NCBI GenBank assembly: GCA_018873245.2 | Contig: JAEMBT020000003.1 | Coordinates: forward strand, 860,447 to 924,446 | Length of the DNA stretch: 64,000 nt | Direction: 5' to 3' | DNA from: Archegozetes longisetosus | Taxonomy: Eukaryota; Arthropoda; Arachnida; Sarcoptiformes; Trhypochthoniidae | In this document: positions 11,890-21,871 of the stretch, one piece after another | Layout of the letters: every line of letters begins with the position of its first letter | Numbering within the stretch: the first letter of the stretch is position 1 | Notes under the pieces: generated by a model | Database searches by the model: none | What the model was told of the DNA's origin: nothing | Seen by the model: the letters and a program-made list of their open reading frames with translations, nothing else | Position numbers and translations under genes: made by a program

Positions 11890-12485
11890 TACAGAGAGCA
11901 CTCTGTTAATTATTTTAAACCTAAGGGCTCGCCAAAAATATAATTTATTAAAATATGACAAACAGTTACTCGAACTAAAGTACACAAAACTATGAATTAT
12001 AAATTTAAAATAAATCAGTTTTGCCAGACTTGTATTTTTAGGTTCATACAAATAATAAGGGATGCCAACTTTCCAGCTTTACACTGGGGTCCCGAACTTT
12101 TTGACTCCCTCTCCAGACTCCAGTTCGGAGGCTGTAATCTCCAGTAGTGGGTTCGACAAAGCTCTCATAAATAGTCCAGTTATGAGATCATAATTTGTGA
12201 TCTCGTAAGGTATTTATGAGAGGCCTAGAGATCATAAAATCTCTCATAAAATTATGAGAGATGAGTTCAACAAAAAAATCTTAAGGCTCTCATATTTTTC
12301 AGTTATGAGACTTGAGTTCAACAAAAATATTAGCTATTAACATTATTAGAGTTAAAAGCTTTTTCAAACTGTAAATTGAAAATAAATTGCAGTAAAAACA
12401 CAAAATTTTGCAAAAATTTACACAACATATATAAGATTTTATATTATTTTTTGATATTGAAGTTTTGCTTAAAATTGAATTAATT

Positions 12486-13281
12486 ATGGCATCAAAAGTG
12501 AATAAATTAAAAAGAGAAACAAGTAAAAACATGACAAATAGTGAGTTTACTGTTTTAGTGGAAGAAGTGGTTAATAATTATGATAAACTTTACGGAAAGT
12601 ATTCAAATACTAACACTTCATTAACTCAATCAACACTGTGGTCAACAATTTCAGAAAAATTGAAATCTTTAGGACCTCTTAATGTTGAACGGAGTGAAGC
12701 CTTCATGAGAGCAAAGTTTAGTAATTTGAAATATCAAACAAAAGCAAAATTATTATCAATAAAAAAGTACAAAAGAGGCACAGGCGGTGGTGAACCACCC
12801 GTTCAACTGACAGCTCTCGAAGAAAAAATTAGTCAAATAATAAGTAATTATTTATTTTTAAAATGTTTCTCAAATAACTAAAAATAATATGACTTTCTCT
12901 GAAGGCGATGAAGATGTTGTTGGAATAGATGGAATTCCAGAAACAACAATTGAAATGCCTTCTAATGATTATGAAAATATTGATAATGTGGAAAATTGCG
13001 TACAAATAAATGACGCATTCAATGAGAGCACTAATTCATTCGTTGAACTGATAAATGATGAAAATTCAAATGAAATTGAGAGCAATACTAAGAATCGTAG
13101 AGTTAATAAAATCGACGAATTCAATGAAAAATTACTTCGTGTTGAAGAGGAAAGACTTGCAGTGGAAAAAGAAAGATTGAAAGTTGAACAGGAAAGGCTT
13201 CTCATCGAAAAGTCTAAACTTAGAATTGAAATTGAAAAACTAAGATCAAAGGGGTTTGATATTCAAATTGATGAGTTATAA
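12486..13281 (+). CDS. Harbinger accessory Myb/SANT-like DNA-binding protein
   Basis: Two exons, 12486-12843 and 12905-13281, join in frame across a 61-bp GT-AG intron. The N-terminal part is a Myb/SANT-like trihelix domain: FTVLVEEVVNNYDKLYGKY, then LWSTISEKLKSLG, AFMRAKFSNLKYQTK, and the diagnostic RGTGGGEPP followed by LTALEEKISQI. The C-terminal exon is acidic and then a long coiled coil (EERLAVEKERLKVEQERLLI). In PIF/Harbinger elements this second protein carries the nuclease to the nucleus and the ends. Both exons are open; the protein appears intact at about 244 residues. Confidence 0.85.
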
Positions 13282-13350
13282 GTTTCAATAAATAATAATT
13301 TTTGCTATAAATATGATTTCAATTTAATTATTTAAAATTCTTTTTAATGT

Positions 13351-14524
13351 TTAAAGGTTTGCAAAATACATAACTAATTCATTTCTTTTTGTGATTCCAG
13401 CAATATTTGCATCATTTGTATTATTATTACTATTAAAATTATTGACATAGTTATTGAGTGATAGAATATTTTCAGGTAAAGGTAACCCCCTTTCAATTTC
13501 TATATTGTGTAATACACAACATGTTATTATAACATTACAGCATCTTTTAGGTGTAAATTGAATCTCTCCACCGGATTTATCCAAACATCTGAATCGTGAT
13601 TTGAGAACACCAAAAGCATTTTCTACTATTCTTCTAGTTTTAGTATGAGTTTTATTGTACTTTTCTTCACCTATTGATGTAGTTCTTAAAAATGGTATCA
13701 TCATATATGACCTTAACTTATACCCCGAATCACCCTATAAATTAGAAAATCAGTTTAATTAAAGAGCAAACTAATAAACAAATTTATAACCAATAGTATC
13801 CCATCAATTATCCCTTCATCGAAATAATGTTTAAGTTCACAAGCATTTCATATATATGAATCATTTGTAGATCCAGAAAATTTTGCGATAACATTAAGAA
13901 ATCTTTTATTTGAATCGACAATCGCTTGAATATTGATAGTGTGATGTTCACTCTTTCGGCCCACAAATTTTTTCTCATCTGGACCTGCAGGACATCTGAT
14001 TGATATCAAACTACCATCAATTGCTCCGACAACTTGTGGGAATTTAGCCATATTATAGAAATCAGATTTAATTTGATTCAGTTTTTCATTATCAATAGGA
14101 AATGATATATATTTATAAGCTTTAGAAGCTATGCATTCTGACACATCTCTTAAAATATATGACATTGAAGTTTTGGAAACATGTCCTAAATCAGCCGTCC
14201 CTTTATGAAATGTTCCGCTCGCATAATATCTCAAAGATAAATATACCATAAGAGTCAGTGGTAATGAATGTGATCTGTTTAAAAAATAAATAAATTTTCA
14301 TCTCATACTGAGTATTTAACTGACCTTTTAGTTCTGCGCTCTAATGGTTTGCACAATTCAATTATTTCAATGAAGACATTTTTTGTAAAACGAGTTGTTT
14401 TCAAAAACTCTTCATCATTAATATCGAATGGATTCAATCTATCTTTAAAAATACTTATTTTACGCAATGCAACCCTTCTCTCTCTTTCAATTAATCTATT
14501 AAAAATAATAAGTGGAATAGACAT
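13351..14524 (-). pseudogene. Harbinger DDE nuclease with one in-frame stop
   Basis: Three minus-strand exons: 14524 to about 14326, about 14277 to about 13764, and about 13722 to 13351, with GT-AG introns of about 48 and 45 bp. The DDE triad is visible: VGAIDGSLI (first Asp), LGDSGYKL spanning the second splice (second Asp), RRIVENAFGVLKSRF (Glu). The only defect seen is TGA at about 13848 in SGSTNDSYI-stop-NACELKHYF, where related nucleases usually carry a bulky residue before the N-x-x-x-L motif; TGG to TGA is one base. Otherwise all frames and splice sites are intact, so inactivation looks recent. Confidence 0.85.
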
Positions 14525-15094
14525 GATTTAATTTTGAAATAATAAACAAAAATAAATTGATGAAATTAATACAATATTAGCTCTCATAAGCTTTTATTGG
14601 ACATATTTTGTCTCTTAAGTTTGTGAGACTAGTTATAAGAGGAGTAATAATTAAGAGAGTTTTGCTGAACACCAAAATTTTATGAGACCCTTATGAGAGG
14701 ACTTATGATCTCATAAAGTTTTGTCGAACCCACTACAGTCTTTATTTAACTTATATAAATATTTTAAACATCGAATGATTTAGTAAAATAAAAGTAAAAC
14801 CAATTTTCGATTCACGAAGTTTCAATTATTTTGGAAAATACTTAGAGATTCTATAGAATTTTTCAAATGATATACATTTACCGAGGGGTGAACTTTTTGT
14901 TTATCTAGGCCCATAAGCTACAGAGTGCCAAAAGAGATAATTTTCAAAACTAAACTAATACGTTCTAACTTTTTAAATTTGCATAAAATTTGCTGAACTT
15001 CATGCCAAAAGTAGAATATGCTAAATTAGATGTTCAACGTATAGCTTATGCTTAATGCTAGTGTTGGGCATCAGCTCAGCTCAATGGGTAATAG

Positions 15095-15415
15095 TTTATG
15101 AAATTCAGATGACATATGAGGAGTAACTGATAACCATTACTTATGTTATTAGGCCATCAGTTGCCTTTAGTAGTTCATCTGATATAGAAATGGCCATAAG
15201 TTATTCCCGTAGGTGGTCTGAATTAGAAATGGTCATCGTTCGTCTCCCGTAGTTAATCTAATATAGAAATGGCCATTAGTTGCTTCCCGTAGGCCATCTG
15301 AATTGAAAATGGTCATCAGTTGCCTTCCGTAGGTCATCTGATATAGAAATGGCCAATAGTTACTATTCGTTGGTCAATTCGGCTTAAAATGGTCATCAAT
15401 TATATTCTGTGATCA
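15095..15415. repeat. Tandem repeat, about 57-bp unit, 5-6 copies
   Basis: Units read roughly GTAGGYCATCTGATATAGAA then ATGGCCATMAGTTGCYTCCC, and alternate between two subtypes (ATATAGAAATGGCCAT and GAATTGAAAATGGTCAT). The alternation suggests a higher-order dimer of about 114 bp. Divergence between units is moderate. Confidence 0.75.
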
Positions 15416-15426
15416 ATTGAAAAGAG

Positions 15427-15485
15427 TGGAAGAATTGTGTTATGGAAGAATTGTGCATGGAAGAATTGTGCATGGAAGAATTGTG
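15427..15485. repeat. 15-bp minisatellite, four copies
   Basis: Four copies of TGGAAGAATTGTGCA with one or two changes, immediately downstream of the 57-bp array. Confidence 0.85.
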
Positions 15486-16384
15486 GTAGACCCATGTGTC
15501 AGTACTTACTCTTATTATCCCTCGAAATGTTACCAACACCATCAGCTTGAAAATTTGGATGTTGATGATTTATAATTGAGTATTCAAAATTTCTTAACCC
15601 AATGTTTATTATTGTATTTAATATTTTTAACTTGTTTTAATAGCTTCAAGATTTACTATGAGATTTTATCATTTCTAATAACTTTCAGGATTTTATATTA
15701 CGGTTTTCTAATTTATCAATTTATTAAATTTAATTTTAGATTAAAAGCTGTTTATTTTTCAATGTATATATTTCCCACAAAAATAAAATGTTTCTATGCA
15801 CTAACTTAGAAGAAAGATATTTATTTTAATTAAAATCATTGGCAGATGATTCATTGAATTTAATAATTATGTATACTCTTTAAATTCAAAAGTAGTTGAA
15901 TTTTGAAACTATTAGACTATGGATACTATAATTTTATTTAAAAACTACATCACAAATCATTATAAGATATTAATAACAAAGGAAATCAAAATTTCTAAAC
16001 TCTACTAATAGACATTATTTAAATCTATAAGAGTATAAATAAATGATTCACTTAGTAGTGAATCATAAATATTTAAAATCGTTAAACACTAAGTCTCCAT
16101 TAATATGTTTTATCGCACATTGATTGTCTTATAATATTATGATTATATAACAATCCTAACTTAAACTTTTCAGTATTGAATTTTCACAGCCAGTAAGCTA
16201 AATGTGGTTTGACTTTGAAAGCTGCCTAGTTCAAGAGAATAAATTAGCTGGTAATATACTTATTAAGATATAATGAAAAGAGATTTTTTTAAAAATGAGT
16301 AGATTAAGATAAATTTGCAAACACTAACTTTTAAATTAAACAAAATTCATTAGTTCAATGATTTTTTATATAGTGTTTTTTCAA

Positions 16385-16730
16385 ATCAATAACCCAATTT
16401 TATGTATGAGAAATCGTCAAATAAACAATTGAAGACGTGAAAATTTCCACTGGTAATTTGAAAGAATAAGAATATACTAAAATTGCATTTGAATTTCGGT
16501 TTTTGAGTTAGCAAGCTAAATTTCCAAATATTCGTAATTACCGTTTATAGCCTAAGAGATATCAATTTTCTAATTCGAAATTTCACGGAGAATCAGAATT
16601 TATAGATATTTTTTTACTTAATTCCGATTTTCTAAATCAGAATGCTAAATTTTCAGAACGAGAAATTGCCAGATAAGGCATTGGAGATGTAAATATTTCC
16701 ATTGAAAATTTCGCCAAGAACAAAGATAGG
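16385..16730. repeat. Diverged satellite units flanking the foldback element (left)
   Basis: About three units of 115-130 bp with a shared skeleton (TTGAGTTAGCAAGCTAAATT ... GAGATRTMAATTT ... GAAATTTCACGGAGAATCAG). The unit at 16490-16605 is repeated in the same orientation at 18987-19105, on the far side of the foldback element. The foldback therefore appears to have inserted into an existing array. Confidence 0.65.
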
Positions 16731-18963
16731 TTGAACTAGACTTTATGTGGCCAGAGATTTTCGACATAAGCTTTATATATAAATAATCTATAACTCAAGC
16801 TGAGTTCAAATATATAAATTTTATTCACCGCAAATGACCAGAACACCGGTAAAAAAATTCCCGAAAAGCCGATTAAACTTTAAGTGACCAGAGATTTTCC
16901 ACATAACCTTTATATATATAAATAATCTATAACTCAAGCTGAGTTCAAATATATAAAATTCATTCACTGCAAATGATCAGAATATTGGTAAAAATATTCC
17001 CGAAAAAATCGGCTAGACAACTTGGCCAGAGATTTTCGACATAAACTCTGTATATAAATAGACTATAGCTTAGGCTGATTTCAGACATATCAGTTTTATT
17101 CACCGCAAATGACTAGAACATCGGTAAAAAAATTCCCGAAAATTCGACTGGACTGCACGTGGCCAGAGAATCCATAGATAAATTTCATATACAAATAATC
17201 TATAACTCATACAGAGTTCAACTATGTAAATTTTATTCACCGCAGATGACCAGAACATCAATAAAAAAATTCCCGAAAATTCGACTAGACTTTACGTGGC
17301 CACAGATTCTCGACATACGCTTTTTATATAAAGAAACTACAACTCAAGCTGAGTTCAAATATACAAATTTCATTCGCCGCAAATGATTAGAACATTGGTA
17401 AAAAAAATTCCGAATAATCTAGTATATAGAAAATTACCGTAAGATAAATTTATGGAATCACGTTTCAACTCAAACCAAGCCATATGTAAAATTCCTTGCT
17501 TAATATAGATTAATACTGCTATTGTAAGTAATAAATTATTAATTGACTTTTAAAACCCCTATAATAGTTGTTATTATTGAGACGTTATTTTTTGCTGGCT
17601 TATTTTAGCTTGGTTACTTTGACACGACACGGAGAATTTCTAATCAGCTTTTAACATGCTAAGCCGGACCGCTTGTCTTATTGAACCGACCGAGCATCGT
17701 CTGAGCGATGCTCAGTGCATCCCTTATTGCGCTTCCGATGACACATTTAGGCCTGACACTACATTTATTTGCTAAGATCTTAAACTTAGACTATATTTAT
17801 AAGCTATATTCCGCCATTACCGCAAGAAAACGGTTCCCGGATCTTGTGATCCTGAAACTATACAGATCTAGTTTTGAACATTCCATCATTAACGCTACGT
17901 TATTTCATAATTTTTTCATCCTTGTCAAGACCTTATTCAAAATATATATTTTTAACGAGGTACTATTTTAGACCAAGGGACGTAGGATCTTGGTTCTCTC
18001 ATTTTTTCAATATTTTTTTATTTTTTGAAGTTTCATCAAAATATACTATCAGAACAGTAAAATTCTGTTCGTTTCAATCGGTTTGAGTTGAAACGTGATT
18101 CCATAAATTTATCTTACGGTAATTTTCTATATACTAGATTATTCGGAATTTTTTTTACCAATGTTCTAATCATTTGCGGCGAATGAAATTTGTATATTTG
18201 AACTCAGCTTGAGTTGTAGTTTCTTTATATAAAAAGCGTATGTCGAGAATCTGTGGCCACGTAAAGTCTAGTCGAATTTTCGGGAATTTTTTTATTGATG
18301 TTCTGGTCATCTGCGGTGAATAAAATTTACATAGTTGAACTCTGTATGAGTTATAGATTATTTGTATATGAAATTTATCTATGGATTCTCTGGCCACGTG
18401 CAGTCCAGTCGAATTTTCGGGAATTTTTTTACCGATGTTCTAGTCATTTGCGGTGAATAAAACTGATATGTCTGAAATCAGCCTAAGCTATAGTCTATTT
18501 ATATACAGAGTTTATGTCGAAAATCTCTGGCCAAGTTGTCTAGCCGATTTTTTCGGGAATATTTTTACCAATATTCTGATCATTTGCAGTGAATGAATTT
18601 TATATATTTGAACTCAGCTTGAGTTATAGATTATTTATATATATAAAGGTTATGTGGAAAATCTCTGGTCACTTAAAGTTTAATCGGCTTTTCGGGAATT
18701 TTTTTACCGGTGTTCTGGTCATTTGCGGTGAATAAAATTTATATATTTGAACTCAGCTTGAGTTATAGATCATCGGTACACAAAATTTATCTCTGAATTC
18801 TCTGGCCACGTAAAGTCTAGTCGATTTTCGGGAATTTTTTTACCGATGTTCTGGTCATTTGCGGCGGATAAAACTTATATATCTGAAATCAGCTTAAGCT
18901 ATAGTTTATTTATATACAAAGTTTATCTCGAAAATCTCTGGCCACGTAAAGTCTAGTTCAACC
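16729..18963. mobile_element. Foldback (snapback) element with long arms made of ~135-bp repeats
   Basis: The left arm (16729 to about 17480) is the reverse complement of the right arm (about 18078-18963). Both are tandem arrays whose unit begins CTAGACTTTACGTGGCCAGAG and contains AACTCAAGCTGAGTTCAAAT and TTCACCGCAAATGACCAGAA. I count five unit starts on the left (about 16735, 16870, 17000, 17150, 17285) and six on the right. Arm tips read GGTTGAACTAGACTTTATGT. The central 600 bp (17481-18077) is unique and carries no recognisable gene. The architecture matches FB-type elements; no target duplication was fixed because the flanks are themselves repetitive. Confidence 0.8.
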
Positions 18964-19110
18964 CAAAGATATATAAGATTTGCATCGAAATTCCGATTTT
19001 TTGAGTTAGCAAGGTGAATTTCCGAATCTTCATAATCGTCGTTTCCGGCCCCGGAGATGTCAATTTCCCCAATTGAAATTTCACGGAGAATCAGAATATA
19101 TAAGATTCGT
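18964..19110. repeat. Satellite unit flanking the foldback element (right)
   Basis: 18987-19105 repeats 16490-16605 in direct orientation, with the shared words TTGAGTTAGCAAG and AAATTTCACGGAGAATCAGA. Confidence 0.65.
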
Positions 19111-19127
19111 TTCGAATTTTCGGCCCA

Positions 19128-20027
19128 GCAAGGGTAAAACCTTACCAAGATTTTCTATTCTTCAATCCACATTCACCCCAAGTCTTAGATCTACCGGCGA
19201 TCAATATAAATCGCAATCGTGACCATGGAGTGGCCTCTTACGTCTATTATCTCCAATATTGTACTGGAGTTGAAATCAGAAGTTGGAAAGACTTGAATCA
19301 ATTCATACCACCGAGTAAAGTGAATAAACTGAGGGGTGTCTATAAGCGAATTGCTATTGAATTTAACTCACAACTAGTTTGATCTAAAATTTCTGTTATG
19401 TTTTAAGGCATTATAAAGACATTGATCTATTTATCGATGGATTATCTGAAGTTCACCTACCAGGCTCCATATTAGGTCCGACTTTTGCCTGCCTTAATGG
19501 TATTCAATTTTATCACTGGAAGTATGGTGATAGGTTTTACTTCGAAATTGGAGGAGAAGCCGATTCTTTCACTTTAGGCAATGATTGTTTTGCCAGATTA
19601 AAAGATACTTATAATCAAAATTTTTATCTAGTGTTAGATTTGGTTATTATGAACAGTAAGCATTGTTAAAAATCACGCTGACATTCAAGTTCAGTTGCTG
19701 CGAGTTCCGATTAAACTTTATTTTGCGATACTTGCAGCTCTAGTTTAAAATGCATTGTTGATGAACGTGATTTTCAGTAATGCATTTATTATACTGAGTA
19801 TCGATATTAAGAAATAAGTATTATATAGTCCTTATTTAATCTACAGATCAACTAAATAACATACGACCTCATTAGCAAATCTATTGTGCAAACAACTGAT
19901 ATCGAGAGCATTTAAATGGTTCACAATGTATTTTCCACAGATTTCTAATCCCAAAGATCCGTGCCACTCAATTGCGGAAATTGATTATGAACTTTGGCGA
20001 GAAACAGAAGATTGTTATCATAAGTAA
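19128..20027 (+). pseudogene. Animal haem peroxidase, C-terminal end only
   Basis: Segment 19128-19345 encodes FLFFNPHSPQVLDLPAININ followed by RNRDHGVASYVYYLQYCTG. This is the conserved D-L-x-A-x-N-I-x-R-x-RDHG block with the haem-side Arg. After a 62-bp intron, 19408 onward reads YKDIDLFIDGLSEVHLPGS, then GPTFACLNGIQFYHWKYGDR. The last exon, 19941-20027, gives NPKDPCHSIAEIDYELW and a stop, the usual end with its Cys. The first intron joins best with a GC-AG boundary (19346-19407). Near 19590 the frame loses similarity before the last exon, suggesting a frameshift. Everything N-terminal, including the distal-His region, is absent; repeats lie directly upstream. Likely a truncated, decaying gene. 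Confidence 0.75.
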
Positions 20028-21871
20028 ATTACTATAATTTGTGATATGTTGAAATTAGATGAGACATAATATTATTGACAAAAATTAAACACGAAGTCGT
20101 AATTGAAATTGAAATTAAATTCAATTGAAAATTGTTATCACCTTATTGGATACTTATTTTCCTTTAAAAGTATATGTAACTAAAGGTTACTCATTACATT
20201 TTATTTGTTAAGTGTTTTTTGAGGAAAAATCACATAAATTTCGAGAAAATGAATCGTGGTATCGCTATCTCACAATTAAAAATTTATTAATACTGTGAGA
20301 TTCCGATATTTTAAAACAATTGAACCAATACTTCTTATTGAATATTAGAAACCAGTTAGACCAGTTATGCTGTAATATATTATTAGTAATACTAAAAGTT
20401 GCTTAAATTAAAAAGTCCTAAATCAAATTTAACTGAAGTGGAGACACTTTACATACTTGATGCATTCCATTTTTGAGTTAGTGATTGCATTTTAAATCAA
20501 TGGTTCTGAATACCTGAATTATTGGTGCTGAATTGACATGAACCCAATTTTGTTATCCTAATTAAATATCAAATGACTTGTTTTAATTTCATTTCTATTC
20601 ATACTTCCTGTACAATCACTGTTCTTTTTTCAATTCCTGTCTTTACATCTGTGTCCTGAGCACAACCCTGTGCAATATAGGAAGATCCTGTACAGGTGGT
20701 AGGTCGAGTCGGTCACGGGAATAAGAGTCTGGAAGTAAAGCAAGTTTACGTAATGATAAAGGTTAACGCATTACAGATTTTTTATTTAGTAACTATTGTA
20801 ATAAATCTAATGAATCTATAAGTAATTGAAATATTGAGATAATGACTACAAAATAGTAGAGTCTGTGAACACTTTAAAGATGAGATAATGACGTTGCAAA
20901 GTGCAATTATTGTAACAAAAAATTATTGTGTAAATACTCAACTTCAGGTTATATTAAATATAGGCAATGTTCTGGTAACCACATCGCTCTTCTATACCCA
21001 AATCCTACATTAACAATCAAACTAGCTAGAGCTGACTTTTTTCCTAAATGTATAGTTGTCATTAAGGCTCATGAGCATAATCGTTAGTTAATTATCTATA
21101 TAAAAAGATAATCTTAACGATTGATTGAATTGAATTTTATTTTATGAAATCAAGTGAAAGTTTATGCAGGGCCTGAAACTGAGGATCAGGTTCAATCGAA
21201 TATTGGTATTACGACATAAGATCGAAGAGATGATGTTGAACGTAAAAAGGCCGAATGCGACATAAGATCAAAATGCAACATGAGAACTAATATGACATAT
21301 TTCCGAACATTGGAAGCAGAATTCCCAATACTTTTTATTTATAAGAAAGGACATATGGTCTGAATTTAAAGTAGTTATAACTATGAAGAAGGAGGTAACC
21401 AAAACTATATTTTCTAGAATATTTGAAAATATGTTATAGCCATAGATGTCCTTTTTAGGCAGCCTTAATTTATACGTGAGAACGAACAATCAACGTATTT
21501 AGGTACAAGCTACACTTACTAAACTCATGCGCGCAATTAGCTAATTTTCCCTTTAAAATATCATGTTTTCCCTAGTTCAATGCTCTTTTCTATCTAATAA
21601 AATCCTGTGAAATAAAAAAAACTTGATATTGTACACGAAGTTTGCTAATAGTCAACACTACTATTGTTTTAAGTTTTAATGTTAATTTCTACAAACTTTC
21701 AATATAAAAGTCTCGAATTTAAAATATCTCAACTTTCGTATTAATTTATTAATTGTCTGGTTCAATTTTTAAATTTTATGAAGTTATAGAACTAAATAAT
21801 ATTTCTAAAATGTTATCATTAATTGTTCACAAACAGTAAATAATTTCAGCAATAGTTATAAGAATTCAGTT
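20028..21871. other. Intergenic with two dispersed repeats
   Basis: No gene seen. 20545-20704 is a dispersed repeat shared with 28022-28184. 21330-21480 resembles 45640-45790 loosely over about 150 bp (ATTTAAAGTAGTTATAA, AATATTTGA, GATGTCCTT blocks in the same order). Confidence 0.4.
20545..20704. repeat. Dispersed ~160-bp repeat, copy 1
   Basis: Starts CAATTTTGTTATCCTAATTA and ends GATCCTGTACAGGTGGTAGG. It matches 28022-28184 with roughly 85-90% identity by eye. No terminal inverted repeats are obvious; it contains several CCTGTACA words. Confidence 0.8.

Larger units (their letters stand above)
12145..14735. mobile_element. PIF/Harbinger DNA transposon, near-complete
   Basis: Terminal inverted repeats TAGTGGGTTCGACAAA (12145) and its reverse complement (ending 14735) are flanked by the 3-bp duplication CAG (12142-12144 and 14736-14738), a CWG target typical of Harbinger. 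Subterminal regions carry repeated TCTCATAA/TTATGAGA motifs in both orientations. Length is 2591 bp. It holds the two genes typical of the superfamily, convergently arranged: a Myb/SANT-like accessory protein (plus strand, 12486-13281) and the DDE nuclease (minus strand, 14524-13351). Confidence 0.92.

Noticed and set aside
12889-12904. ATG at 12889 as an independent start for the second half of the accessory protein
   Set aside because: A GT-AG intron (12844-12904) joins the two halves in frame, so one spliced gene is the better reading.
15095-15485. CRISPR-like array
   Set aside because: Units are adjacent with no unique spacers of constant size, and the genome is eukaryotic.
17159-17386. 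75-residue frame repeated identically at 18170-18397 on the other strand
   Set aside because: It is the same arm repeat read on both arms of the foldback element; an open frame by chance, with no domain.
18906-19148. 80-residue minus-strand frame
   Set aside because: Crosses the foldback arm tip and a satellite unit; no similarity to any protein.
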